A DNA stretch of 64,000 bases from Acetobacteraceae bacterium (GTDB taxonomy: Bacteria > Pseudomonadota > Alphaproteobacteria > Acetobacterales > Acetobacteraceae): assembly GCA_003164135.1 (NCBI GenBank), contig PLSD01000066.1, positions 27,435 to 91,434 on the forward strand. The letters are read 5' to 3'. Positions 26,602 through 34,821 of the stretch are shown piece after piece. The notes below the pieces were generated by a model. That model worked only from the letters and a program-made list of their open reading frames with translations. It had not been told where the DNA came from and ran no database searches. Position 1 is the stretch's first letter; each line of letters begins with the position of its first letter. A program made the translations under genes and the position numbers.

Positions 26602-26658
26602 GATCAATTTCATGCGATTAGGTTGAACCTTCCGGTTCAAGCTAATCGCATATTGATC
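26602..26658. repeat. Long imperfect palindrome (REP-like or mRNA hairpin)
   Basis: The arms GATCAAT...ATGCGATTAGGTTGAACC and GGTTCAAGCTAATCGCAT...ATTGATC enclose only TTCC. They differ by one mismatch and a 3-base bulge over about 25 pairs. The element fills the gap between the FAH and alpha/beta-hydrolase genes. The core resembles dispersed palindromes known from several alphaproteobacterial genomes, but no second copy is found in this window. As RNA it would be a very stable hairpin that could protect the upstream message or reduce read-through. Confidence 0.7.
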
Positions 26659-26677
26659 TAGAACGGGAGACACTGAG

Positions 26678-27400
26678 ATGGCGACTTATGTGCTTTGTCA
26701 CGGCGGCGGCATGGGCGGCTGGGTGTGGCGCTTCCTCACGCCCCTGCTCACCCAGGCCGGCCACACCGTCTACACGCCGACCTACACCGGCTTTGGTGAA
26801 CGCAGCCATCTCATCAGCCGCGACATCACTTCCGCGACACATGCGAAGGACATCGCCAATGTTCTCAAATACGAGGACATCACTGATTGCATCCTGGTCG
26901 GCCACAGCTATTCCGGCGTGGTGCTCCCGGCGGTGAAGCAGGCCGAGCCGGATCGGATCAAGCGCATCGTCTACATCGACGCCATGGTCGCCCACGCCGG
27001 TCAGGCGCCTGGGGTTGCCATAGGTTTCATGCCGCCCGAACAAGCCGCCGGCATCGCCGCGGTGCTGGCGAAAGGCGAAGGGCCTATCGGTTCCGGCGTT
27101 GACCAGCAGCAACGCGAACAGGCCAAAACGGAACCGCATCTCATGACGCCCGAGCGCCAGGAGTGGCTGCTGGCACATTTGAGCGACATGCCCCTGGCCT
27201 GCCTGGTCAACCCGGTTCCCGCCGGGGCTGAGACCCTGGGCGCGGATGTCGATTACCTCGCCGTCACGCACACCATCATGAAGCCGATGCACGAACGCGC
27301 GCGTGCGCTGGGCTGGCGAGTGCATGAGTTCGAAGGCGATCACGCGATCATCGTCGGCAATCCCGGCCCCATCGCGAACTTCCTCCTCGGTTTGGCTTAA
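26678..27400 (+). CDS. Alpha/beta hydrolase (esterase/lactonase type)
   Basis: A 240-residue hydrolase with oxyanion loop LCHGGGMGGWVW, the nucleophile elbow GHSYSG with Ser77, and the base histidine in FEGDHAIIVGNPG near the C-terminus. The short, cap-poor form resembles plant methylesterase/hydroxynitrile-lyase-like and salicylate-esterase-like bacterial proteins. The RBS GGGAGA lies after the hairpin. The SDR that follows starts 10 bp after its stop. It probably cleaves an ester or lactone intermediate; the substrate is not indicated. Confidence 0.88.
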   Translation: MATYVLCHGGGMGGWVWRFLTPLLTQAGHTVYTPTYTGFGERSHLISRDITSATHAKDIANVLKYEDITDCILVGHSYSGVVLPAVKQAEPDRIKRIVYIDAMVAHAGQAPGVAIGFMPPEQAAGIAAVLAKGEGPIGSGVDQQQREQAKTEPHLMTPERQEWLLAHLSDMPLACLVNPVPAGAETLGADVDYLAVTHTIMKPMHERARALGWRVHEFEGDHAIIVGNPGPIANFLLGLA

Positions 27401-27410
27401 GGCTGTACCC

Positions 27411-28202
27411 ATGAGACTCGTCATCACCGGCGCCGCCAGCGGTATCGGCCGCGCCACCGCGATATTGGCAACCCGGTTCAAGCTTTTCGAATCGCCCGCG
27501 CAACTGGTGCTGGTGGACCGCGACCCCGAAGGTCTCAAGGCGATCGTGGAAACGCTGCAAGCCAGCGGCACAAATGCCGTTCCCTGCGTGGCGGACCTCT
27601 CCAGCGCCGACGCTGCGAATCAGATCGTCGAGGTCGCGCGGCAAAGCTTCGGCGGCATCGACGCGCTTATCAGCAACGCCGGCGCCATCCATAGCTTCAA
27701 ATTGCAGGACGTCTCGCTGGAAGAATACGACCGCATCTTCGCGATCAACTCCCGTGCCACCTTCCTGCTGGCAAAAGCCGCCTATCCGCTGCTGAAGGAA
27801 TCGCGCGGCGCGATTGTGGTGACCGCCTCCATGGCCTCTCAGCACCCGGCCCCCGCCCTGGGTGCCTACAGCGCGAGCAAAGCGGCGGCAGCCATGCTGG
27901 TGCAGCAAATGGCCCTGGAATGGGGGCCCGATGGCATCCGCGCCAACTGCATCTCCCCCGGCCCGACCATGACGGCGATGACGGCGAAATCCTACTCCGA
28001 CCCCGCGAAGCGCGACGCCCGCGCCGGCGACATTCCGTTGCGCCGCATCGGCCTGCCGGAAGACCTCGCCAACGCCGCGCTGTTCCTGGCCAGCCCGGCG
28101 GCGGCGTTCATCACCGGCGTCAATCTCGTGGTGGACGGCGGGCTCAGCCTCACCACCATGGTCTCCAACGCCAGCGCGGCCACCAACATGGACAACCGCT
28201 GA
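27411..28202 (+). CDS. SDR family oxidoreductase
   Basis: Starting at the ATG at 27,411 the product is 263 residues and opens MRLVITGAASGIGRATAIL, a normal SDR N-terminus; the frame upstream overlaps the hydrolase and is not coding. ISNAG replaces NNAG near residue 90, the serine is in VTASMASQ and the tyrosine in YSASKAAAAM. The C-terminus has LVVDGG. It is the last gene of the rightward beta-oxidation operon and converges on another SDR with a 25-bp gap. Confidence 0.88.
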   Translation: MRLVITGAASGIGRATAILATRFKLFESPAQLVLVDRDPEGLKAIVETLQASGTNAVPCVADLSSADAANQIVEVARQSFGGIDALISNAGAIHSFKLQDVSLEEYDRIFAINSRATFLLAKAAYPLLKESRGAIVVTASMASQHPAPALGAYSASKAAAAMLVQQMALEWGPDGIRANCISPGPTMTAMTAKSYSDPAKRDARAGDIPLRRIGLPEDLANAALFLASPAAAFITGVNLVVDGGLSLTTMVSNASAATNMDNR

Positions 28203-28227
28203 ATATTTTCCGCCTGACGCGTTAAAA

Positions 28228-29001
28228 CTACAGCGACGAACCGCCATCCATCGGCAGCACGGCGCCATTGGTGAAGCCGCCCGCGCGGCTGGCCAGATAG
28301 ATCACCGACCCGGCCACATCTTCCGGCTCACCCACGCGCCGCACCGGGATCATGCCGATGACCATTTTAAGCATTTCCTCGGAAAGCACGGTCATTCGCG
28401 AGGGGAAAATCCCCGGCGCGATCGCGTTTACCGTAATGTTCTCCGGCCCCAGGCGCTTGGCGAGCGATCCGGTCATATGGTGCAGCCCGGCCTTGGCGGC
28501 GGCATAGGCGTAATTCTCCTTCGGCCCAACCCGGCGCCCGCCGATCGAACCGGTGTTGATAACGCTGGCATGCGGGCCTTTGGCCGCGGCTTTGCGCAGC
28601 AGCGGCAGCGCCGCCTGCACCATGAAGAACGCTGATTTCAGGTTGAGATCCACCACGCTGTCCCAGTCAGATTCCGAGAAGCTGTCGATCGGCGCTTCGC
28701 TCATGGCACCAGCGTTATTCACCAGAATGTCAAGCTGCGTCTCACGTTCACCGAGCGCGTGCAGCAGCGCCTGAATGCCTTCATTCGTGGAAATATCGCC
28801 CTGCAAACCGTGGCAGGTGCCATGGGCCGAGAGGGAGGCCGCAACCTCCTGGCAGGCCGTCCCGTTCCGCCCCACGATGTAGGTAATGGCGCCGTTTTCA
28901 ACCAGGCCCTGGGCAATCATCAGGCCGATCCCGCTGGTGCCGCCGGTCACGAGCGCCACCTTGCCGTCGACCGAAAACAGGTTTTTCATCGTCATTGCCA
29001 C
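28228..29001 (-). CDS. SDR family oxidoreductase
   Basis: A 257-residue classical SDR with TGGTSGIG near residue 20, NNAGAMSEAP, INTGSIGG and the active-site stretch NYAYAAAKAGLHH, in which Tyr and Lys are retained. It resembles gluconate-5-dehydrogenase-like and 3-oxoacyl-reductase-like SDRs. It is convergent with the SDR at 27,411-28,202 and lies downstream of the SnoaL-like gene on the same strand, from which it is separated by 87 bp. Function within the pathway is not predictable. Confidence 0.87.
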   Translation of the reverse strand: MAMTMKNLFSVDGKVALVTGGTSGIGLMIAQGLVENGAITYIVGRNGTACQEVAASLSAHGTCHGLQGDISTNEGIQALLHALGERETQLDILVNNAGAMSEAPIDSFSESDWDSVVDLNLKSAFFMVQAALPLLRKAAAKGPHASVINTGSIGGRRVGPKENYAYAAAKAGLHHMTGSLAKRLGPENITVNAIAPGIFPSRMTVLSEEMLKMVIGMIPVRRVGEPEDVAGSVIYLASRAGGFTNGAVLPMDGGSSL

Positions 29002-29088
29002 GTATCTCCCGCTTACCTTAAACGCATATGCCCCACGCTACTGCCATGAGCGCGCGCGCAACTATACCTGCCCGATGGCGGGAGCGCA

Positions 29089-29532
29089 TCAGGCCTGAAA
29101 TTCACTCATCAGGCGTGTGAGCCTCAGGCTGGCGATGAACCACGCCTCGCCCTCGCGCACATAATGTTCGTGGTAATGCCCGTAGCCTGTAAGCGCGCCG
29201 GCCCCTGGCACCGGGGATTTACCTGTCTCCCAGACCACCCGGTCCTGCATCGCCCACACAACATCGGCGGCGTCAGGGCCGTCAAAAATGATCTCAGGGC
29301 TGTGCACATGGTGTGCGGTCTTGGCGTGCTGCACGGCATGCAGCACGGCCCGTACAATTGCGCCCCGTCCGTGGTAAGGCTCGGTGCCGGTATCCTCCCG
29401 CACATCGAGAATGGCATCCGGCGTGAACAGTGCGGCAAAACCTTCCCAGTTCTTGGTATCGAGAAACCGGCAATAGCGTGCCTTTACGTTCTTGATCCGC
29501 TGGCTCGCGGCCAATTCTTCGAGCGCGTCCAC
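29089..29532 (-). CDS. SnoaL/NTF2-fold small protein
   Basis: The frame is open well beyond, but a GTG at 29,532 has a near-perfect ribosome site GGAGGAAAC and gives 147 residues, the usual length. The sequence (ASQRIKNVKARYCRFLDTKNWEGFAALFTPDAILDV, later RGAIVRAVLHAVQHAKTAHHVHSPEI) fits the SnoaL_4 group that includes steroid-isomerase-like and dehydratase-like folds. A Tyr and the His pair in HHVHSPEI line the usual cavity. A second relative is encoded at 35,732-36,169. Isomerase or hydratase action on a pathway intermediate is possible but not shown. Confidence 0.82.
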   Translation of the reverse strand: MDALEELAASQRIKNVKARYCRFLDTKNWEGFAALFTPDAILDVREDTGTEPYHGRGAIVRAVLHAVQHAKTAHHVHSPEIIFDGPDAADVVWAMQDRVVWETGKSPVPGAGALTGYGHYHEHYVREGEAWFIASLRLTRLMSEFQA

Positions 29533-29656
29533 TTTGTTTCCTCCTTCTGGCTTTCCCCGAAGCTGCGCCGCCATTTTGCTGCGGGCAACCTTCATAGCGA
29601 TAGGTGGCGCCTGGCCGTTCCGCAGGGATGGAAAGACAAACTCACAAGGGGGCCGC

Positions 29657-30805
29657 ATGACGTCGCCGATCGATATCCTATTCCAGCCGTTCGGGTTGAA
29701 AAACCTGAAGCTGCGCAATCGCTTCGTGATGTCGCCGATGACGCGGAATTTTTCGCCGGGTGGCATCCCAGGTGAGAACGTCGCCGCCTATTACCGCCGC
29801 CGGGCCGCCGCGGATGTGGGGCTGATTATCACCGAGGGAATCGGCGTCGATCATCCCTCCGCCCTGGGTTCCGGGAACATGGGTGAGCGCGACGTACCGG
29901 TGCTGCACGGCGATGCAGTGGCTGCCTGGGCCAAGGTGACGGCCGGCGTGCACGCGCAAGGCGGCGCCATTATCCCGCAACTCTGGCACATGGGCGGCAT
30001 CCGCCGCTCCGGTACGGGTCCGTTCCCGCAATGCCTCTCGATGCGGCCGTCGGGCATCTGGGGCCCCACGGAAAAAGCCATGTTGCCGCCGGACTATCTG
30101 CGCGAGGTTTCAATCCCCACCGCACCGATGAGCGAGAACGACATTGCCGATGTCATCGCTGCCTATGCGCGCAGCGCCGCCAATGCCAAGGCGGCGGGTT
30201 TCGACGGCGTGGCGATCCATGCCGCGCACGGCTACCTGATCGACAGTTTCTTCTGGCCGGCCACCAATCTGCGCCACGACGCCTGGGGCGGCGATATCAC
30301 CCGCCGCGGCCGCTTCGGCGTGGAGGTGGTGAAAGCCGTTCGCGCGGCCATCGGGCCGGACCTGCCGGTCATTCTGCGTTTCTCGCAATGGAAACTGCAG
30401 GATTACGACGCCCGCAACGCGCAAACGCCCGAGGAACTGGCGGCACTGCTGGTGCCGCTGGCCGAGGCGGGGGTCGATCTGTTCGACGCCAGTACACGCA
30501 AATTCGCAACCCCGGCCTTTGCAGGTTCAGACATGGGGCTGGCCGGCTGGGCGAAAAAACTCACAGGCAAGCCAACCATGGCGGTTGGCGGCATTGGCCT
30601 GGACAAAGACCTGCAAACCTCGTTCGTGGAGGAAACCCACATGGTGAATAACCTCGATGTGGTCGCGGCGCGGATGGCGCGTGGCGAGTTTGATCTTGCC
30701 GGGATCGGCCGGGCACTGATCATGGACCCTGAATGGGTCGTAAAAGCTCGCGGCGGCGAATCGTTTCAGCCGTTTCGCCTGCAAGCCTATGGCGCGCTGG
30801 ACTGA
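29657..30805 (+). CDS. Old yellow enzyme family NADH:flavin oxidoreductase
   Basis: From the ATG at 29,657 behind AAGGGGG, the product is 382 residues. The TIM-barrel landmarks are ILFQPFGLKNLKLRNRFVMSPMTR, GLIITEGIGVDHPSA, FDGVAIHAAHGYLIDSFFWPATNLRHDAWGGD and MAVGGIGLD. The His-x2-His of IHAAHGY corresponds to the substrate-binding His/Asn pair of old yellow enzyme. Such FMN enzymes reduce activated double bonds or open nitro or enone compounds. It heads a rightward operon and is divergent from the SnoaL-like gene across 124 bp that should contain both promoters. Confidence 0.9.
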   Translation: MTSPIDILFQPFGLKNLKLRNRFVMSPMTRNFSPGGIPGENVAAYYRRRAAADVGLIITEGIGVDHPSALGSGNMGERDVPVLHGDAVAAWAKVTAGVHAQGGAIIPQLWHMGGIRRSGTGPFPQCLSMRPSGIWGPTEKAMLPPDYLREVSIPTAPMSENDIADVIAAYARSAANAKAAGFDGVAIHAAHGYLIDSFFWPATNLRHDAWGGDITRRGRFGVEVVKAVRAAIGPDLPVILRFSQWKLQDYDARNAQTPEELAALLVPLAEAGVDLFDASTRKFATPAFAGSDMGLAGWAKKLTGKPTMAVGGIGLDKDLQTSFVEETHMVNNLDVVAARMARGEFDLAGIGRALIMDPEWVVKARGGESFQPFRLQAYGALD

Positions 30806-30969
30806 GAGCGTGCTCTCCTTCACACGGCCCGTCCTCTGGTAGGGTTGCACCAGCGGCTGACGAATTATCGTTATGTGGAAGGGGAAGAAGTTGCCATGGC
30901 GATCCGCAGCAGATTGCGTTCATCTCGGATGGAGACGCATTCATATCCAAACGATGCTCTAAAATCCGC

Positions 30970-31740
30970 ATGACAGTGGCACTGTCCAGGCTTAATTTTC
31001 GTGACCTTGGCGGCATGCGGGCGGCTGACGGGCGCTTTGTGCGGCACGGGGCAATTTACCGTTCCGAGGGACCAGCGAGCTTTCTCGAACAGCATCGGGC
31101 GGAGCTGGCGGAACTTGATATCAGGCTGATCTGCGATCTGCGGGCGGACGTGGAACGGGCTCCCGCCCCCAACGATTGGAGTGCGTCCGGCCGCTTGCTG
31201 AATATGGAGATATCGAACGATCTGCGCGTCGCGACCAATGAGGGTTGGGCCGCCTTGCGCCATGACCCCTCCGAGGCGGGGGCGATCCGGGCGATGACGG
31301 CCAATTACGAGGCAATGCCGGGGGCGTTGCAGCCGCATATGGGCGGACTGATACAGGCGATTGTGGATGGTGAAATCCCGGCGCTGATCCATTGCACCGC
31401 CGGCAAAGACAGAACCGGCGTGCTCATAGGGCTGCTGTTGGCGCTGCTCGGCGTGGCGCAGCAGGACATTGTTGAAGACTACCTGCGCTCGGACATCTTC
31501 GCGAAAAACCTGCGGCTGGGCGGCTCCATTTCCCATGCGTTCGAGGAAACGTTCGGCTTTGTACCGAGCGAAGCAACCATCGACGCAATGATTGGGGTTT
31601 ATCCGGCCTATCTGGCGGCGGCTTTTGCATCCGTGCGGCAGGGGTGGGGAAATGTTGAAAATTACTTTACCGGCGCCGGCGTGAACGCGGCGCAGCAGCA
31701 GCGGTTCCGGGATTGTTTGCTCACGGGCAAACTAAAATGA
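30970..31740 (+). CDS. Tyrosine/dual-specificity protein phosphatase (Y_phosphatase3-like)
   Basis: From the ATG at 30,970 the protein has 256 residues. The P-loop is Cys142-x5-Arg148 in IHCTAGKDRTGVLIG and the N-terminus NFRDLGGMRAADGRFVRHGAIYRS is typical of the MptpB/LipA-like bacterial tyrosine or phosphoinositide phosphatases. A frame extending upstream overlaps the OYE gene and is probably not translated. It lies 31 bp before a dehydrogenase gene. A phosphatase is unusual in a catabolic operon; removal of phosphate placed by the phosphotransferase-family proteins of this region is a speculative link. Confidence 0.87.
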   Translation: MTVALSRLNFRDLGGMRAADGRFVRHGAIYRSEGPASFLEQHRAELAELDIRLICDLRADVERAPAPNDWSASGRLLNMEISNDLRVATNEGWAALRHDPSEAGAIRAMTANYEAMPGALQPHMGGLIQAIVDGEIPALIHCTAGKDRTGVLIGLLLALLGVAQQDIVEDYLRSDIFAKNLRLGGSISHAFEETFGFVPSEATIDAMIGVYPAYLAAAFASVRQGWGNVENYFTGAGVNAAQQQRFRDCLLTGKLK

Positions 31741-31771
31741 ATTTCGTGGTATCTGAATAAAGGACAAGAAG

Positions 31772-32602
31772 ATGGCAAAAGCAGGGGTAATTGGGCTTGG
31801 CGTGATTGGGAGCGGCGTAGCCTTGTGCTTGGCGCGGGCAGGGATGCTCGCGGCGGTTTACGATGTGCGCAAAAACGCCGCGGATGAGCTGGAAGGTGTC
31901 CCGCCGGTAATATCCTCGCCGCGCGAGCTCGCTGAAAAATCCGATGTTGTCATCATAGCCGTGGTCAGCGCCGAACAGACCCTCGACGTGCTGAACGGGC
32001 CTGATGGCGTTCTCGCCGCCGCGCGGCCGGATTTGAACATCGTTCTGGTGGCGACGGTTTCGCTGGAAGCGTTGCAGAAAATCCGTGCGCTGACGGATGC
32101 CGCGGGTGTTGGCCTGGTCGACTGCGGCGTCACCGGCGGGCAGGCCGCCCGCACCAACGGTTTGGTCTGCCTGGTCGGCGCCACGCCGGAGCGTCTGGCG
32201 GCGGTGAAGCCTGTGCTCGATGGGTTTGCCAAATCCGTCGCGCATATGGGCGGGCCCAATGCCGGCATGGCTGCGAAAATTGCGCGCAATGTCGTGGTGT
32301 ATGGTTGCTTGCGTGCCGGTTATGAAGGTGCGTCCCTGGCCCGCGCGGCGGGTGTGGATGTACACCAGCTGGCGCAGGTCATCGAGGATAGTTCCGACGG
32401 CGTGGGTGGCCCGATGATGCTGATGGGCCGTCCGGGCGACCCGCTCACCAACCCCGACGAAGCGAAGGTGCGTGAGTACGTGTTGGGCCTTATGCACAAG
32501 GACCTTGATGCCGCGCTGGATTTGGGCAAAGCGCTCCATGTGTCATTGCCTCTGGTTGAATTGACGCAGGCAACGGGACGGGAAACCGCCGGGCTGAAAT
32601 AA
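31772..32602 (+). CDS. 3-hydroxyisobutyrate-dehydrogenase-family NAD(P)-dependent oxidoreductase
   Basis: A 276-residue beta-hydroxyacid dehydrogenase family member. The N-terminal Rossmann motif is AGVIGLGVIGSGVALCLARAG, the substrate loop is DCGVTGGQAARTNG in place of the common DAPVSGG, and the catalytic lysine is in GMAAKIARNVV. The C-terminal all-helical domain ends with HKDLDAALDLGKALHVSLPLVELTQ, which is characteristic. It would oxidise a hydroxy acid or its CoA ester. It is 21 bp upstream of a carboxymuconolactone-decarboxylase-like gene in the OYE operon. Confidence 0.88.
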   Translation: MAKAGVIGLGVIGSGVALCLARAGMLAAVYDVRKNAADELEGVPPVISSPRELAEKSDVVIIAVVSAEQTLDVLNGPDGVLAAARPDLNIVLVATVSLEALQKIRALTDAAGVGLVDCGVTGGQAARTNGLVCLVGATPERLAAVKPVLDGFAKSVAHMGGPNAGMAAKIARNVVVYGCLRAGYEGASLARAAGVDVHQLAQVIEDSSDGVGGPMMLMGRPGDPLTNPDEAKVREYVLGLMHKDLDAALDLGKALHVSLPLVELTQATGRETAGLK

Positions 32603-32623
32603 TTGTAAAGGGAGCGCCGGAAA

Positions 32624-33010
32624 ATGAGTGAAGATGCACGCTGGAAAAACGGTCTTGCCGTAGTTGAGCAGGTTTATGGTGCGGGCTCGTCTGCCCTGAT
32701 GCAGGGGCAGGACGGCAACCCCTTTGTCAGCGAGACGGTCAGCCACCTGTTTGGCGAAATCTGGTCGCGGCCGGGCTTGTCGATGCGCGACAAGCGGCTG
32801 CTGGTGATCGGCGCGACGGCGATGCTCGGCCGTTCCGACCTCGTGGCCATCCAGGTTGCGGGTGCCATTGTGAATGGCGAGCTGACCGATGAGCAGCTTG
32901 CGGAAATTCCTTTGCTCATGCTGTTTTATGCCGGTGCGGGCAATTCCACCGCGCTGCATCAGGGCATCGTGACGGCCAAGGCGCGAGCCAAGGATATGAA
33001 GCCGGTGTGA
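32624..33010 (+). CDS. Carboxymuconolactone decarboxylase (CMD/AhpD-like) family protein
   Basis: A 128-residue all-helical protein of the CMD family, with SRPGLSMRDKRLLVIGATAMLG and VQVAGAIVNGELTDEQLAEIPLLMLFYAG-like segments (read here as IQVAGAIVNG). The Cys-x2-Cys redox pair of AhpD is absent, so it belongs with decarboxylase/isomerase-type members, not with the peroxidase-linked ones. It follows the dehydrogenase gene closely behind GGGAGCG. In this operon it may remove a carboxyl group or act on a lactone. Confidence 0.82.
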   Translation: MSEDARWKNGLAVVEQVYGAGSSALMQGQDGNPFVSETVSHLFGEIWSRPGLSMRDKRLLVIGATAMLGRSDLVAIQVAGAIVNGELTDEQLAEIPLLMLFYAGAGNSTALHQGIVTAKARAKDMKPV

Positions 33011-33089
33011 TCCGCCGGTGTGTGCGGTGGTTGTCCCGCTGTGCTGCTTCAGGCCAGCACCGTAGCTTGGCGGTAAAGAGGAGGCGCTC

Positions 33090-33203
33090 ATGGCGGCGTT
33101 GATAAAAAATCCAACCATGGTGAAGCGGGTCACTGTTTCAAAAAAGAACAGCTTTTCGGGCCAGCCTGCAATCACCACACTGCACAGGAAACCAAAAAGA
33201 TGA
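33090..33203 (+). CDS. Small 37-residue ORF overlapping the next SDR start
   Basis: GAGGAGG with ideal 5-base spacing precedes an ATG that opens 37 codons (M-A-A-L-I-K-N-P-T-M-V-K-R and so on to K-P-K-R). Its TGA overlaps the ATG of the next SDR as ATGA. The peptide is very basic (about ten Lys/Arg) and has no recognisable domain. The perfect ribosome site and the stop-start overlap suggest that it is translated and couples translation of the SDR, either as a leader peptide or as a small protein. A remnant of a longer gene is the alternative. Confidence 0.45.
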   Translation: MAALIKNPTMVKRVTVSKKNSFSGQPAITTLHRKPKR

Positions 33204-34048
33204 GCAGTAAAAATCTAGTCGCCGTTGTCACCGGCGCTAGCCGGGGGCTGGGGCGTGGTATCGCCCGCGCCCTTGGTTCAAAAAAGGCTACCGTCTACAT
33301 CACCGGGCGCGACCTGCATAACGGCCTGCAAGCCGCCGCCGGGGAAATCACCGCCGCAGGTGGCACCGGCATCGCGGTGCAATGCGACCATCGTGATGAC
33401 TCCCAGGTAGCGGCCTTCTTCGCCCAGGTGGCAAAAAATTCCGGCCGGCTAGACATCCTCGTCAACAACGCCGCCGCGGTCTATCCGGATGCTCTGCGCG
33501 CGCCCGGCGGCTTCTGGGAAAAGCCACTGGCGCTGGTGGATATGATCGATGTCGGCCTGCGCTCGGCCTATGTCGCCAGCTACCATGCCGCCCCGCTGAT
33601 GGTGGCGGCAAAAAAAGGCCTGATCGCCAACATCTCATTCTATGGCGCGGTTTCATATTTCCACGGCCCTGCCTACGGCGCCACCAAAGCCGCCACCGAT
33701 AAAATGAGCTTTGACATGGCCATCGACCTCAAACCCCATGGCGTCAGCGCCGTCTCGATCTGGCCCGGCTTTATCCGCACCGAAATTATCGCAGCAATTC
33801 CCGCGGACAAGGTGCCGCCAGAGCTCGCTCAGCTCTGGCCCTTGTTTGAACATCCCGAATTCACAGGCTTGGTCATCGAGGCTCTGTCGCTCGACCCAGC
33901 GCTTGCCGAACTTTCCGGCCAGGCCTTGATCGGCGCTGAACTTGGTGAACGCTACGGAATTCTCGATCTCGACGGCAAACGTCCCGTCAGCTTCCGCCAA
34001 AGCATGGGCGCCCCGCGCTCATTTCCAATTCCCGAGGTGCTGCAATGA
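33200..34048 (+). CDS. SDR family oxidoreductase (DHRS1-like)
   Basis: A 282-residue SDR beginning MSSKNLVAVVTGASRGLGRGIARALG. NNAAAVYPDAL replaces NNAG, the serine is in NISFYGAVSYF and the active site YGATKAATDKM holds Tyr and Lys. The longer C-terminus with SVSIWPGFIRTE-like (here AVSIWPGFIRTEII) and LSGQALIGAELGERYGI resembles the DHRS1-like branch. Its start overlaps the stop of the 37-residue ORF and its stop overlaps the next gene's ATG, so it is embedded in a tightly coupled operon. Confidence 0.88.
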   Translation: MSSKNLVAVVTGASRGLGRGIARALGSKKATVYITGRDLHNGLQAAAGEITAAGGTGIAVQCDHRDDSQVAAFFAQVAKNSGRLDILVNNAAAVYPDALRAPGGFWEKPLALVDMIDVGLRSAYVASYHAAPLMVAAKKGLIANISFYGAVSYFHGPAYGATKAATDKMSFDMAIDLKPHGVSAVSIWPGFIRTEIIAAIPADKVPPELAQLWPLFEHPEFTGLVIEALSLDPALAELSGQALIGAELGERYGILDLDGKRPVSFRQSMGAPRSFPIPEVLQ

Positions 34049-34821
34049 TCGAAGCCATACTCGTTGTGCTCAGCAAGTCCCGGCCCGGCCGGGACGAGGA
34101 TTTTAACGACTGGTACACCAACATCCATCTGCGTGACGCGCTGCGCTTTCGCGGTGCTATCGCCGCGCAGCGCTTCCAGCGGAGCGTGGTACAACCACAC
34201 GCACTGTCACCAAAATTCGACTGGCGTTACCTAGCATTTTACGATGTGTTCAACGCCGCTCTGTTCTCCCGCGAGCATTGGGACAACGCGCTGACCACGC
34301 GCATGAAAGTCACCGATGCCTTCGACGACACGGTGTTGGAGGATTATCACTACTATCCGCTGCAATTCCGCGACAATGACCCACAAATCCCGCATCGCGG
34401 CGGCGTCATCCTCGAACAGCTCAACCCAGCGCCGGGCCGGGAGCAGGAATTCCACGACTGGTACAACAACGAATACTTCCCCGCTGCTGTTGCGCGCCCT
34501 GGCGTGCACTCGGGCGCTTTCCTCACCTTCCGCCCGCATGGCCAGATCATGCCAACCACCCCCGTCCACAACTACGCCGCCTTTTACCGGACGAACGACG
34601 CCACCGCCGCACAAGCCTGGCAAAACGATCAAACCCTGCGCGGTTCGGCGCTGGTGGATCAGTCAAGCCTGGTGGTCTCGAACTGGGATCATCTGACGCC
34701 CCGCCTGACCACTGATGACGTGTGCCATACCACCGCGGCCGCGCTGGCTGCGGAGGAACGGGCACGCGAGCGCATGGGCGATAAGATTGTTACAGGGGGA
34801 CGCGAGAAACTTGGCCACTGA
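34045..34821 (+). CDS. Tandem dimeric alpha/beta-barrel (EthD/ABM-like) protein
   Basis: A 258-residue protein whose two halves repeat each other: EDFNDWYTNIHLRDALRFRGAIAAQRF at about residues 17-43 and QEFHDWYNNEYFPAAVARPGVHSGAF at about 134-160, each followed by a strand with YLAFYDV or YAAFYRT. These are the helix and edge strands of ferredoxin-like dimeric alpha/beta-barrel domains, so the chain would form a pseudo-dimer. Relatives (EthD, monooxygenase or cyclase accessory proteins) appear in degradation clusters. The start overlaps the SDR stop by 4 bp. No catalytic function can be assigned. Confidence 0.7.
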   Translation: MIEAILVVLSKSRPGRDEDFNDWYTNIHLRDALRFRGAIAAQRFQRSVVQPHALSPKFDWRYLAFYDVFNAALFSREHWDNALTTRMKVTDAFDDTVLEDYHYYPLQFRDNDPQIPHRGGVILEQLNPAPGREQEFHDWYNNEYFPAAVARPGVHSGAFLTFRPHGQIMPTTPVHNYAAFYRTNDATAAQAWQNDQTLRGSALVDQSSLVVSNWDHLTPRLTTDDVCHTTAAALAAEERARERMGDKIVTGGREKLGH

